Positions 9,441-21,600 of a stretch of DNA of 64,000 bases are shown piece by piece. The DNA is taken from contig JAKOON010000006.1 of the NCBI GenBank assembly GCA_022577435.1, positions 6,324,501 through 6,388,500 on the forward strand. Reading direction: 5' to 3'. The stretch comes from Embiotoca jacksoni (taxonomy: Eukaryota; Chordata; Actinopteri; Embiotocidae). Under the pieces are notes generated by a model that saw only the letters and a list, made by a program, of their open reading frames with translations, made no database searches and was not told the DNA's origin. Numbering within the stretch: the stretch's first letter is position 1; each line of letters opens with the position of its first letter. The position numbers were made by a program, and so were the translations under genes.

Positions 9441-12400
9441 GTCTGCGTCGTCACAGGTGTTACTTGGAGGACAGATTTGAAACACCGCAAACTCTTGTTT
9501 CCTCGTGACGACGTTTCTGTTTCTGAATGTTTCGGTTCTCTTTTTATGTGCTTATTTAGGAAAAGACGGACAATCTGATAAGGTGTGCGTGCTATAAAAG
9601 CTGAGGACATTTAAAGAATGTGGGAACTGAGAAAACACACCACAAGTCCATTATCTCTCACACCTGTTTAAGCTGTACAGCTGCTGTTTAAGGGGAGAAA
9701 GAGTGACACAACATCTGCCATGAGGTAAAATGTTTATGCATGACATAAATGTACGGGGAAAGAAAAGCTGACAGCAGCCAGCAGTGACTAACTCTGCTTG
9801 TTTGCAGGCAAAGAGTTCTGCGTGCAGGAACATTACTGCATAATGTAGGAGAAAATCAGGTGAATATTTTACAAGCCACATCAAACCCGCACCAAGCACG
9901 CATGCACGCATACATACAGCACACACACAAGGAAACGTAAACACATGTCGAGCAAAATACGTACATTAAAGGAAACATGTTCACTGACCTGGAAAAAACT
10001 TGCTTCCCTGTTCTTTGCTGTGAGAATAGCGTGTGTGTGTGTGTGTGTGTGTTTTATTCAGTACATTCCAGTGTAAGCAGGCTACAGGAACTCACACAAT
10101 AGGTAAATGTGTGTGTGTGTGTTGGCAACAGAACCTGTCAGTAGCTCCAAATAGGAAAGTCACTGGGTAAATATCAAATGTTCATTTTCACACACTTTCC
10201 CCTCTGCCTGTATGTGCTGACCATGAAATGTGGCCAGATACCATCTCTGTGACTCATTACCACACACCAGAGCCTGTTGTTGGAGACTGTTGAACAATAA
10301 AAAGTGATCTGCCTGTGTATGGGAAGACAGAACGACTGAGAGCTGGTGGGAAGTGCCTCAAATTGCAGGAAGCACTTTTGATTTTCGGAAATCAGATTTC
10401 TTGGATAAGCTGTACTCTGTGACGCAGGTTCTTTTATCACTTCCGCTCGGGTGCATGATGAGGTGTAGCTGTTGTATCAGGTGGAATCACAACCTAGCTT
10501 AGTGATATTTAAGGTATTATACCCATCCCAGTTGAAGTGGAGGAGTTTTTCTGTGCCTACAGGCTGAACTACAAAACACTGTGCTCGGAAAGGCTCACCA
10601 TACTAAACTGTCGCGGTTAAAAAATGACAGAAGCTAATGAAGTTTAGGCAAAGGAATGATTTCTGTTTACTGTATGTAACTAATGGGCAGTAATGTTATC
10701 ATTTACTGACTTTTACACGGTTTGGTGGTTCAAATTACAGGGGGGACTTCAGTGATTTAGTGTTGCACTTTCAAATATGGGACTCACATGATACAGAGTT
10801 TTAAATAAAAAGACAAATTCAAAACAGTTAAAGTGGAGACATCCTAACTTTTAGTTGCTACTATTGGTCGAGCTCAAACATCTAAAGAGCAGAAACCTTT
10901 TGCATAACACTGTTTAAATGAATATCAATAAAATAGTACAGCAGTTAGGCTCCAAACTTATGGGTGTGTTCCTTTCCTCTGGTAATTATATGATCCCTGT
11001 CACTGCCTTCTGTAGCCTTACTCTTTGTTTTCATGTACTGTGGGCTCTCTTCATTGTTCAGACCTTGTTAATACAGGCACAACAGAAAACGCCTGAGCTA
11101 AGCCTTCAGGGCAAGCTGAGGAGGCAGTGTGGCTCACTGTAATGGTTAATTCACTTTTGGTCTATACATACTCTGGCAAATACACACACACACACACACA
11201 CACGTAAAAGGACTCATGTTACTGTGCCTGAGTCAGCACAAACAATACACATCCATACAGGAGGGGGACTGAGCAGGTTTAATGGTTGTTCACTATTTAC
11301 CAGCTGAATTAGATTTTCTGTCAAAGTGTACTTCATACACTGCCAGTCCTGGGAACACTATAGGATGATATACAGTGAGCGTTTTATAGATAAATCAATA
11401 AAATCCATGTATACTTAAGAGTATGGTGAAATAAAGGTTTTAAAAATATGAATAAAATCATTCAGAGAAGCTATGATGAATTTTAAAGTTAACCCCAGAG
11501 AATACTTGATGCATTAAAAATATTAATTTTAAAAACATTCCAGTCACTAAAATATTTTCTAATTAAAAAAAAAGTCTCATCTCTATCATCTTACCTCATA
11601 ATATTTGTAAAATGTGAGAGGGTGTAGCTGTAATAACGAGGGAAAAGTGATTCATTTGCATCAATCAACTCACATGAGGATCATAATTATTCATCAATTC
11701 CAAAACAAAACCTGTAAATCTGTGTTTTCTTTTTTATCAAGTTTATCAACAGGCTTCCAGGAATGGTTAGTGTGCTGTCTGTGTTACAGAACTCACTTCA
11801 CAGTGACTTACCATCCACCATCGAGCTGTTTTTCTCTGGATTCCTGTGTTTTATGGAGGTGGCCTGCAGTGCAGAGAGCTTTCCCATCAATACCTTCTAA
11901 CTGCTTAGTGGCTTGATTTTCCACTTTTGGAGGGGATGAGCCAGTAATCTATACATCAATAAACTAAGGACACACTCAGGGGAAAACAGATTTATTGCAG
12001 AATGGTCTGCTTCAATGGTAATGACATATTTAATCTACAAAGTGTCCTAACTTCAATTATTTGCCTGTAAATTTGAAAGGTAAAAACTGCTAATTATAGG
12101 CATCTTTATTTATTTTAGAATAATGTCTATATATTGTAACATGTACAACACATTGTCTCACTGTCTGAGAGACAGCACATATTTAAAATATATGTTAAAA
12201 ACATTTTCTTGATATACTGCCAAAAATACAGGAAATATATGTGGAGAAACATATTCAATTCAGTTGTAACAAATCAAATCAAAACTGTATTTCATTTAAG
12301 TTTCATCTGTTCTCAATCAAATAAAAATGACATCATGAAATATGAACTGGTGTGTAAAAAGAGATCAAATCAAAAGGTCCTCATCATTTATTTTCTGTAA

Positions 12401-12927
12401 GTGGATTTGGAGAACACTACTACTTATAAGTGATTTTGTGCTCATTATTTTTAGAGGGCATTTCACCTCCTGAGAATTTGCAAGTGGGAAATGTCATCCA
12501 TTTTATAGGATTTGCTGCCCTCCGGTGGTTAAAGTAAGCACCCAGCTGAATATTTAGAGCAAAGCTACCTCCCTGTTTGTTTATATTAGTGCTTCATTGT
12601 CTAACAGTTTATTCTCAGTTACTTTTTTGTTATTTATATTCCTGTTTAGGAGAATAGAAGGCACAGGAAATCCGTAATATTTATATTTCCTAAATTTGTG
12701 TTTTGTTTAACGATGAAATCTCTTGAAAAAACTGGTTACTACTCCTTTTTTAAATCTTATGTTCTTTTTTTAAATTTTTGCTTATGGATCATTCCTACAA
12801 AAAAAAATCAGGCCTTCTTTACTCAATTCACTTACTTTCATTTAATTTCTTTAATAAATTTAAGTTTTTGAATAATAACAAGGAGGGTATAATGATATGT
12901 ACAACACCTTTTAGAATGTATGAAATA
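9441..12927. other. Intergenic DNA, left part of the spock3/slc44a1 gap
   Basis: The two genes converge here. I see short GT (10031-10052) and CA (about 11180-11203) runs and AT-rich unique DNA. No exon, RNA gene or transposase frame was recognised. An unmapped slc44a1 3' UTR may enter the right side. Confidence 0.5.
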
Positions 12928-13253
12928 TCCATCCATCCATTATCTATACCCGCTTTACAGGGGAGCCTATCCCAGCTCACTTTGGGCGAAGGCGGGGTAG
13001 ATCCTGGACGTGTCACCAGTCTATCACAGGGCCAACACACAGAGACAGACAGAAACAAAGACCATTCAAGCTGCCATTCAGACCTAAGGGCAATTTTTTT
13101 TTTAATCACCAATTAACCTGAGTGTTTTTGGATGGTGGGAGGAAGCTGGAGTACCCGGAGAGAACCCACGCAGGTACAGGAAGAACATGCAAAGTCCACA
13201 CAGAAATCTAACCTGCAAAGGTGACAATGCTAACCACTGCACCTGAATGCCCT
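12928..13253 (-). mobile_element. SINE-like teleost retroelement with target-site duplication
   Basis: On the minus strand it reads gtgcagtggttagcat, gtgtggactttgcatgttc, cgtgggttctctccgggt, agactggtgacacgtccagg, gctgggataggctcc and a gatgg-rich tail. This is the layout of a very abundant fish repeat. It is flanked by GAATGTATGAAATA (12914-12927) and GAATATATGAAATA (13254-13267), which match at 13 of 14 positions. I do not assign a named family. Confidence 0.75.
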
Positions 13254-13732
13254 GAATATATGAAATACTTAATTATTTTTCCATTGTACAGTATTTGAAC
13301 TTAATGTGACAGCTATTAAAACCATTATCAATCAGACATTATCAAGTCAAAAACATGATTTTAAACAAAACAAAGTTAGATATCTTTTTGTAAATGTACA
13401 CTCAACCTTTCAAACGGCAGCGAACCTTACTTTTGTAAAAAAAGAAAACCGAACATGTTAAACCATGTTAAATCATTCATATTATTTTAAAATGGAATAA
13501 AAGAGAAAACTCAAGTCTATGAGGTAAAAAAAAGAGTGTTTGCCATATGACAATGATTAGTGTCATACATTAAATTTGTAAATGCTCTTTCTTAAAAAAT
13601 AAGCAGTAAGACCCAGTGCATCTTTAGTCAAAGCTTCTGTACAAACAGCTTTGTTATCTTACTGATGTCCCTGTAGTGTAAAGCTGCTCTGAGTTAAGAT
13701 TCTGAGGATTTTTAGTGGTTTCTGACACTTGG
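13254..13732 (-). other. Probable slc44a1 3' UTR, end not located
   Basis: This DNA follows the slc44a1 stop codon on the minus strand. I found no AATAAA on the minus strand between the stop and the SINE-like insertion, so the transcript end is unknown. Confidence 0.35.
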
Positions 13733-13756
13733 TCAAGCGAAAGTAGCTCCACGTGC
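13733..13756 (-). CDS. slc44a1: slc44a1 terminal coding exon (ARGATFA, stop)
   Basis: A seven-codon tail after acceptor TTGCAG. It follows GREMKSM at 13977, as ASGASSA follows RELKPM in the human long-tail form (recalled). A read-through alternative tail would start at the donor at 13976; I cannot tell whether it is used. Confidence 0.85.
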   Translation of the reverse strand, partial: ARGATFA

Positions 13757-16700
13757 CTGCAAGACAAGAAATGACCCACTCTGTCATCAGCCATCATTCA
13801 AAAACAAAAAAAGCATCGTATTAAGCAACAGTTGCAGCTTTTTATAAGCTAAAAGGGATGAATCCAGTTTAAAATGTATTATTACACATTTCACAAGTCA
13901 GTATTTGCTTTCTATTTGAAATATACCAGGTTACACCACACTGGTAGGACTGCAAATATTTCACCATTTATTTTACCATAGACTTCATCTCCCGTCCATC
14001 TCCATCATCTGGCTTGTACCGACCCATTTTCTTACTGTTCTCAACAAATTCCTGAGAAGGGAAACACATTGTTATTGAAAAAATATTTAAATCTCAATTT
14101 ACTTAAATAAATATGGTTCCTGTAACTTGCTAAGAAATTAAAAGGGGCATGGTAAAGAACAAGAAAGCACTGGGACTACAGGCCAAAATGCTCTAATTAT
14201 TTTCAATTATGTATTTGATTCTCACAGTAAAGAAATTAGACTTACTCCAACAACTCGGTTCAAATAAAGCTCAACGTTTAGAAAATTAAATCACTGCAGA
14301 AAAATAGCAATAACCCCTATGTAGAGGACAATCTCCTGTCTCACCATTAAGGACTTCTCCATGTAGTACTCGCGCCCAGGACTGCCATCGTTATACTTTG
14401 TGTCCACAGCGAAGCAGAGGAAGAGGACATCGACCACATTCTCAAACACAGAGAGGAAGCAGTGGGCCACCAGGAAGGCAAACATACAGGCGATGAGGAG
14501 AGGCAGCACCCACACCGTGTACTCTCTCTGGTAGTTCAGAGCCAGGATGCCGGCAAAACCCGTGCAGGACACTACAAGAACCTGACATTGTAGACAAAGG
14601 GCAGGTTAGAAAACATAACACCGTCTTGGCCACTTGGGGGCAGCACAAGCAAATGTATAGTAGCACCACCTTGTAAGCTGATAACGTAACATGTTGATTT
14701 GAGACACTTCAAGGTAAAAAATTTTGGACTACCACACATTAAAAGATCCCGAAACGGTTTCAGGGGACAATGCGTCAGAATATGTATCAGTGCGGTACCT
14801 TTCCTAAGAAGAGGATGAAGTCGCCCACAGTGTTAATGGCGGCCACTCGGAGCGCATTCTCCACCAGGATGATGAAAGCGTCACGGGCCGAGCTGCAGAA
14901 ACTGGTGCTGTTGATGGCTGTTGCAGTGTAAGCGTTCTGAAAGGATGTGACATGGAAATTTAGACCGTAAACACTCTCGTGTACACTGTACACACTTCAC
15001 CAACATGACATTACTTACTTGATTCAAGTATGCTAAACACTTCTCGAGACACCACAAACAGCAGACACAGGCTTTCAGCATGCAACGAGCACAGGCGTTT
15101 TCCTATGAGAAATAAAGAGATTTACACCGGTTAAACAATATCAACAACAATGTCGGTAAAAATCTATAAAAAAACAAAAACATATAGGTCAAAATTGTAA
15201 ACTTATACAAAAGTAATGTTGTAGATTACTTTTCCTTTGAGCTGGCTGTGGATGTATGTTAGGATGAGCCGAGGGATCTTGACAAGCGTGATGATGAAGG
15301 AGCCTTTGGCCAGAGTACCCAGGTGGTAGCGGATGGTACGGATCATGGAAGAAAGGATGGGTGTTGCGGGCATCTGGGATTTATTCCTAAAGTTAATCAC
15401 ATACATTAAGAAGACATTAATGAAATCAATCAATCACACGGCATCTAAACTGAATAAAAATAAACAAGACAGCAAATGAAGCTTTTCATGCGATAAAATT
15501 CAAATAGTTATTGTCGTACCTAGTGAAATAGTAGGTGACAACAGCACCAGCGATGGTCATCTGCTGGAAGGCAAGAATGAACTCACTGATCCAGATAAGA
15601 CCCACAGCGTGATACCACACCATGTACTGAAGAGGCCCCTGCATGTGATATTCAACCGCACTTGTAGAGTTGTTCTTTACTGGCGTCCCTGTGAGGAAAT
15701 ACAATTTCTGGTTCAACGTTTCAAATGTGGTATTTTACAAGTAAATAGACACCAAACCTTTGCATCCATGTTACACCACTCGCTACTTTTCTGGTTGTTT
15801 TTGTGCATCGTGCCTCACTTTTTCATCACTTCTTCAATTGTTTTATGATGTCTACAGCACATCATTGCAGGTAATGTCTAAACTCTACTGGGCACTAACT
15901 AACATGCACTCCAAATATAGCATATTTGATGAATTCCCTTCCCTCCAAAGCAATCCTTTTTTTTTTTTTTTAACTCAGGAAGATCAAAGTATAATTTATT
16001 TTTAAAATAAATGCAACCATTCCATTAAACTAATCTAACCAACACAATTACATTGGCAATGCTTGACTTGATGGTGTGTTGGTTTTTAATACAAACCATC
16101 TTAAAAAACAGCAAACAACAAAAGCAAGAAAATGTGACGTTATGCCCTCTCTTGTATGGGCCTTTTGTTTTAAATTCTTCTTAAAAATCAACTGTACAAA
16201 AGAGAAGTGGGAGATGAAGAGAGAAGCTGTTCTTTGAGTCCATTCTCCAAATCACGAGACTGGCACACAATTTCCGATGTGGGAGTTCAGTCATGCCACG
16301 GAGCAAAAACAAAATGCCACAACTTATTATTCTGCTTGTTTGGGAGCAGTGTCTCTAACACAACTGTGTGTTGCAATGACACTGTTGTGGACCAAATACA
16401 AACAGACGCAAAAGCATTCTGAATTGTGAATATGTTAAACATTCACGGAAACAAATTAGCAAACGAGCCCTTCGCCTGACCTGTGGTCCCGAGGGAGAGG
16501 AGCACAGCGATCCAGTAGACCCAGAAGAGCATGAGGCAGAGGAAGGTCCAGAAAGGCTGCAGGACCAGCAGGGGAAGATGGATGAACACTTTACCCGCCA
16601 CATGGAACAGGGAGATGGTCAGAGCCACACGCTTCCTCAAGATGAACATCACCAGCAGGAGTACAACCTGAAGGGTGACAGGGTCATTCATTTTGTAATC

Positions 16701-19700
16701 AACTGCGATCATTAAAAGGAGCTGCTCCTGTTTGAGGATAGAATTTAAACATGCGGATATTTTCTGTCACACTGGGAAACAAATGGCACAAAAAAGAGTC
16801 GAGTCAAAACTCCGGATTATACACAATACAGACTGTTTTCATGTACAAAAGCACGGCCACATACAGAGGTGTGCATGCAGACATACCGTGAAAATTGTAG
16901 CGCCAATTGAAAACACAAGCAAGGCCTTCACATTGTCTGAGGCCACCTCTCTCCCAAAGACTGATGTGGTGTTATTATTAAGAGCGTTCCTGTGGTCTAC
17001 GTACAGGTACCACAGAACGCCTGTCCCGCCTGTAAAACGATCACATGCACATGTGCAGCGTCAGCAGAAACAATCTAAATATAAACTGAACACAAAACAC
17101 AATATACTTGTTTTATTAATACAGAGTGCGAGAATAAAAGAGGTTACCGATAGAGCCGATGATGACCAGAACTGTTAGAATCCACACCAGGACTTTGGAG
17201 ATGTAACGAATAACAGCCATCATGATCAAGGAGAGAACTGCATCAGAGAAAACACAGTGCATCACATGGGTAAGTAAAACAAGTAAAACAAAAAAAGTCC
17301 ATTCAAGTCGTTCAAAAGTGGTTATTTCATTTTGTGGATGAATAAAAAGAAGTTTAAAAATGCTGCAACATAAATAAACCTCAATGCACTTAAAGCTGTT
17401 TGCACTTCGTTAAAACAGTAAAACAAGAAAGTGAGAAAAGAGAAAAGCCAAAACATCCCAGAAAAGAAAAGAATGCCCTGCTTTAAATCATATCGCCTTG
17501 ACAACCACATTACCCAAACCGGGCAGATCAAATAATTGAGACGAAATATGTATAAAACTGTCACGGGATCAGTTCTGTCTGTTTTCCTGTACCAAGGGGA
17601 GGAGTTAGAGCAGACCTTAAATAAATGTCTGTGGGCTGAACTTCAAAGTATACAATGGCTGTAACTACTCAGACATTTCCTGTTTTTATTTTAATGACAA
17701 AAATAGCTTCTCCTCCTGTCAGTTTCCTTCCCACTGATTCCCCATGAGAAAGTAAAGCTGTGCAGTGGGGCAGCAGACAACATCAAAACATACCAGCAGG
17801 TTTTCTTTGGAATAAAATGAACCCATTAATCACCTAAAATATCCACATTCATGTTGTACATTAGACGCAAACATGCGTTATACCTAAAGCCAGCACACAC
17901 AGGCCCATGATGATCTCCTTGCTGGCCATCACCCCTCCGATGACCCGACGCAGTACCGTGTTGTCAGTGACAAACGTGACAAACGCCTGGGCAAACTCAG
18001 CGTAGCAGCTGAGATCCACAGGAATACAGCGGCGGAGCAGCGGGACCGCCTTACTACAAACATGAAAAAGAGGAAGAATTCAGCTTCATTTATTTCTAAT
18101 GAGGCAGATAGCTATGGACGATGGCACACTGTCTGTATCTCTATTATCTATTCGATCCTTTTCTGGTCCTGGAATGTGTACGTGTAAGTAAGGCTACGGT
18201 AAATATAACTTCTAAATCAAATGAAGTATGAGTGGCTGAATTAAAGTGAAATGATTCCAAAATTCATTATAAAATGGAAAGTACATTAATGCTGAAAAAC
18301 ATACCACTTTCCCCCTTAAACACAACAGACATAAACATCACTGTTACTTGCTGAGCTAGTTGAAACATACCGTGACCACATCTGTTTCACTAAACTCTCG
18401 ACACGTTCGACTTAGATTGGCTTCTTAAAAAGTTGGGGAAAAATTGAGAAATAAGTGTCTCGTTTACGAGCTAGTTTTAAATTCTAAATTTTAAAGGATA
18501 TAATTGATTACCTTGGCAGAATGGGGAGTTTTGGACATTTTGTGAACCTCTCTCCATGGCTTGGGTATCTTGTAGCAGAAATATCATAGGAGCAGAGATG
18601 AGAGCCTGACAACGGGATAACCAAAAAATACATTACAAGTTCAGCTTCGGTGAAATATTTCAAAATCTGTCTGCGAGTAAGTATGATTGCATTCATGTCA
18701 TAAATATCAATAAACCCTCAGTTAATAAAGTGAACCACGTTCTCTCTAAAATATTTGTGCATTTTTCTCACCATTATTCAGAGCAAACTGCTTTAAGTCG
18801 CTGTATGTCTTCAGCTCAGTCGCTGGACATCTGGAGACACACAGGGCAACGGACTTGATCTTCCTGTTAATTAAGTCAAGGTTGCAAGGGTCTAGAAAGA
18901 AAACATACCTAAAAGAAAGAAAGAAAAATGATGGGATTTATTATTAATGAAGTGCTCAATATAAAAGTGCTGCCACACCATTTACTCCAAAATAAGAAAC
19001 ACCTTTCCCTCTGATGAGAATATCAGTATGTTCGGTCATTACTGCGCCAGTCGGGACTGTTCTGTCTTGAGCCGAAAATGGAAGATGGTGACATTTGCAA
19101 TCCCGGCGGACAGATCCTTCTTTGTGGCAGAAACGCCTTTTATTCAAAGCCTCCATGGGCAATCAGCCCATCAATAAAGCATGACCCATTGTTTCGGTAA
19201 AACTGGGCCTGAAAGCTGCATGCTGATGGAAAGACACAGCCCAGAAAGGAGGAATATAATCAAAGACTTCAAAGGCAAATGATAAAAATATCCCATTAAC
19301 TTAGACGGTCTTTGGGCAAATTATCTAAAGGGAGATATGCTAATCAACTATTCACCCAGGAATATGAAGAGTTTAAGTAGCAGGTGACGACGTGAGCATG
19401 TATCTGTATCGCTGAGAGAGATGTGAATAAACCTCTACGCCACATGTTAAGTCTTTTGTAAACAAATCCGACTCACTTGTTCTCCGTCATGTCCCGGCCA
19501 CTGAGGGGGACTCCCTCGATTTTGGTGTTATTCCGACCACAGGTGTTGCCATAACTGTCATATCCTGACATCATCCTGGAGGCACCTCCTGTTGCGATGG
19601 AAAAGCCACAAATACATGCCTGCAGACGACACACATTTCTAAAGTTAATATTAACTATCAACGGGTAAAAGAAAACATTTAGTATATCGATAAGCAAATG

Positions 19701-21344
19701 GCACCGAGCAGTCACTTTCAATAGGTTAGCTGTGACAAAGTCGAGAACAAAAACAGTATTTTTAATTTGTCATATTAATAAATAACGTCCTCCTCTTTGA
19801 TTTTGCTTATTAACAGTTTTGATTGTTATACCATGTTTTTTTTTTTTTAAATCTTATTTCAATCTAGTTGTTATTTAACTCTTTACCTTGTTTGTCACTG
19901 CTGGTCTAAGAGTCACCAAACGTCTTATATTTCTTACACGTGTTTATAACCTGCACTACACTTTTCTAATATACCCATCGTAACTAACTATTGCAGTAAC
20001 TCCTCCCTGCATAAAGGTATCATCGTTCAGTTTTAGTTCAAAGGTGTTGATTCAACTTTAGGATTCTTCTGAAGGGTTGTAGTTTGGGGTGCTGTTGTAA
20101 CACATTGTAATATAGTGAGAAATGAAGAATATGAACTGTACTGGGACTCTGTTCCACTTCTAACCCCAACCAATGACCAGCTAGCTCTTCAGGTACCTTG
20201 AGCTTGGAAAGACTGTTTTTAGTGTCAGTCCCACAAACTCATGTAATCTCCTGCAATGTGACCCAAAACTGAATACTCTCCGTCCTCTAACTGATAACCT
20301 GCCACTGCCTGTGTGCGACTGCTTTACCTGATTTTGTGGATTATACACGAATCTCTGTTGTTGTTCGTTTGTTTGTTTGTTTGTTTTTCTTTCACGTGCA
20401 ATCTTGGCATCATTGTAAATGAGAGCCGCCCTCTAAAAGGTTCAATGAGTGTGTCCACCCAAAGAATACCAATAAGGGCTGACTATAAATGTTAAAAACA
20501 CCTCTTAGTATAACAAACACAGCCATGAATTTAAGGCAGTATAAACTGAACCTCGATTTTTGTTGTTGTTGTTGTTGTTTTTTTGTTTGCAGTGCTGTTT
20601 TAATTTAAAAAAACAAAAACAAAAAAAACCACTTCACTGATCTCCAACTCATCAACTGGATAATATAACATGCAAGCATGTCATGCACAGTCATGCAGAA
20701 ATACACTCCATTGTTAAATGTATCAAGTACAATAAAGCGATGCAGTCCAACAACAGCCCAGCAATGATTCCTGTCCTCATAACATCGACTTTATGTCGAG
20801 TACATGTCAAGAGAACCCTGCTTTAATTTCTACCTTTATGAAACTCCCTCTCCTGCTTTGCTCTCGTAACAACACAGCAGTTCAGCAGCAGAAACCCAAA
20901 TCTTTAGTATCCCCGCGAAGGCTGGCATTAGTTTTGACTTTAGACCTGCAGACTTACCATCCCAATGCAAAACAGCGTAAATACGATGAGCCATGGTATA
21001 TCCGTGCAGCTGCGCTCCTCCAGCGGTTTCCAGTCCCGTTTACTCTGCCAAGGCATAAATGAGACATAAGACGGGAGCTGTTATCCTCACAGCTGTTTGC
21101 GTTCAGAGAGCTCTGAAGCAGCTTCCCTGCTGCTGCGACACCCTGCAGAACAAAACAAGCAGCTACTGTTGTTGTTGTTGTTGTTGTTGTTGTTGCTGCA
21201 GTCGTAAAAGAAGCAGCTGCTCCTGCTGAAGAAGTGACGTTAACAGTTTCACACAGCATTCAAACATCTTCTCCTGTTCCGGTTTTCAAACTATAAATTA
21301 GCCGCTTTTAGCCAGCTTACCTCTGTGCTGCCACAACATCCCAT
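13733..21344 (-). CDS. slc44a1: Choline transporter-like protein 1 (SLC44A1/CTL1), complete, 652 residues
   Basis: Multi-pass choline transporter of plasma and mitochondrial membranes, supplying choline for phosphatidylcholine synthesis. Exons in transcript order: 21344-21321, 21044-20958, 19619-19477, 18908-18772, 18605-18512, 18053-17884, 17237-17148, 17029-16887, 16667-16481, 15688-15520, 15386-15230, 15102-15019, 14936-14799, 14581-14345, 14051-13977, 13756-13733 (TGA). All junctions are GT-AG and the phases close without a shift. Landmarks: MGCCGSTE; KRDWKPLEERSCTDIPW; GYDSYGNTCG; YVFFLDPCNLDLINRKIKS; RKRVALTISLFHVAGKVF; QPFWTFLCLMLFWVYW; GLIWISEFILAFQQMT; GAVVTYYFTR; RYHLGTLAKGSFIITL; CCLWCLEKC; VDVLFLCFAVDTKYNDGSPG. 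The length is close to the human 657 (recalled). The start MGCC offers N-myristoylation and palmitoylation residues (inference). Oddity: the PVNISC glycosylation sequon of human is PVDLSC here. Confidence 0.95.
15689..16480 (-). other. slc44a1 intron
   Basis: A 792-base intron between the QPFWTF exon and the TPVKNNST exon. It carries a poly-T/poly-A patch near 15957-15972. The open frames here (15760-16005, 16207-16422) show no recognisable motif. Confidence 0.8.
19620..20957 (-). other. slc44a1 intron, longest in the gene
   Basis: 1,338 bases with a GTTT tetranucleotide run near 20366-20386 and a GTT run near 20561-20580. No additional exon was recognised. The other slc44a1 introns are 69 to about 790 bases and unremarkable. 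Confidence 0.8.
21166..21195. repeat. GTT trinucleotide repeat in slc44a1 intron 1
   Basis: About ten GTT units between exons 1 and 2. The minus-strand open frame through it (20954-21259) is a mixture of exon 2 and repeat and is not a separate gene. Confidence 0.9.
21321..21344 (-). CDS. slc44a1: slc44a1 first coding exon (MGCCGSTE)
   Basis: Eight codons from ATG (21344-21342), then a GTAAGC donor. They join in phase 0 to SKRDWKPLEER at 21044. The start is chosen because human CTL1 also begins MGCC and the next exon has no upstream alternative in frame. Confidence 0.9.
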
Positions 21345-21600
21345 TGTGAACGAGGAGAGTTACAACTTCAACAAAACTTGAAGTGTTTTTTTTTTTTTTT
21401 ACTTCATTCGGCTTTTCCGTTTCTTCCGCTCATTTCCCTTTTTCCTTTATCAATTCTTTCGCTCGATGGCCGGAAGAAGAACATGAAATCTGTATAGATT
21501 TGTTTATGCCGTGTTCGTTTCTTCGACAGCCGCCCAATTGCAGAAGTCCTTGGAGCGACAGGTAAATGCGGAAGAAAGAAGTCAAATTTGGTGTGCTGCG
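21345..21600 (-). promoter_or_regulatory. Candidate slc44a1 promoter with ETS-like motifs
   Basis: The DNA just upstream of the slc44a1 ATG contains CCGGAAG (21470-21476) and a further GCGGAAG near 21568, with a pyrimidine-rich stretch and no TATA box. ETS-type motifs are common at TATA-less housekeeping promoters. The transcription start cannot be placed. Confidence 0.3.
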
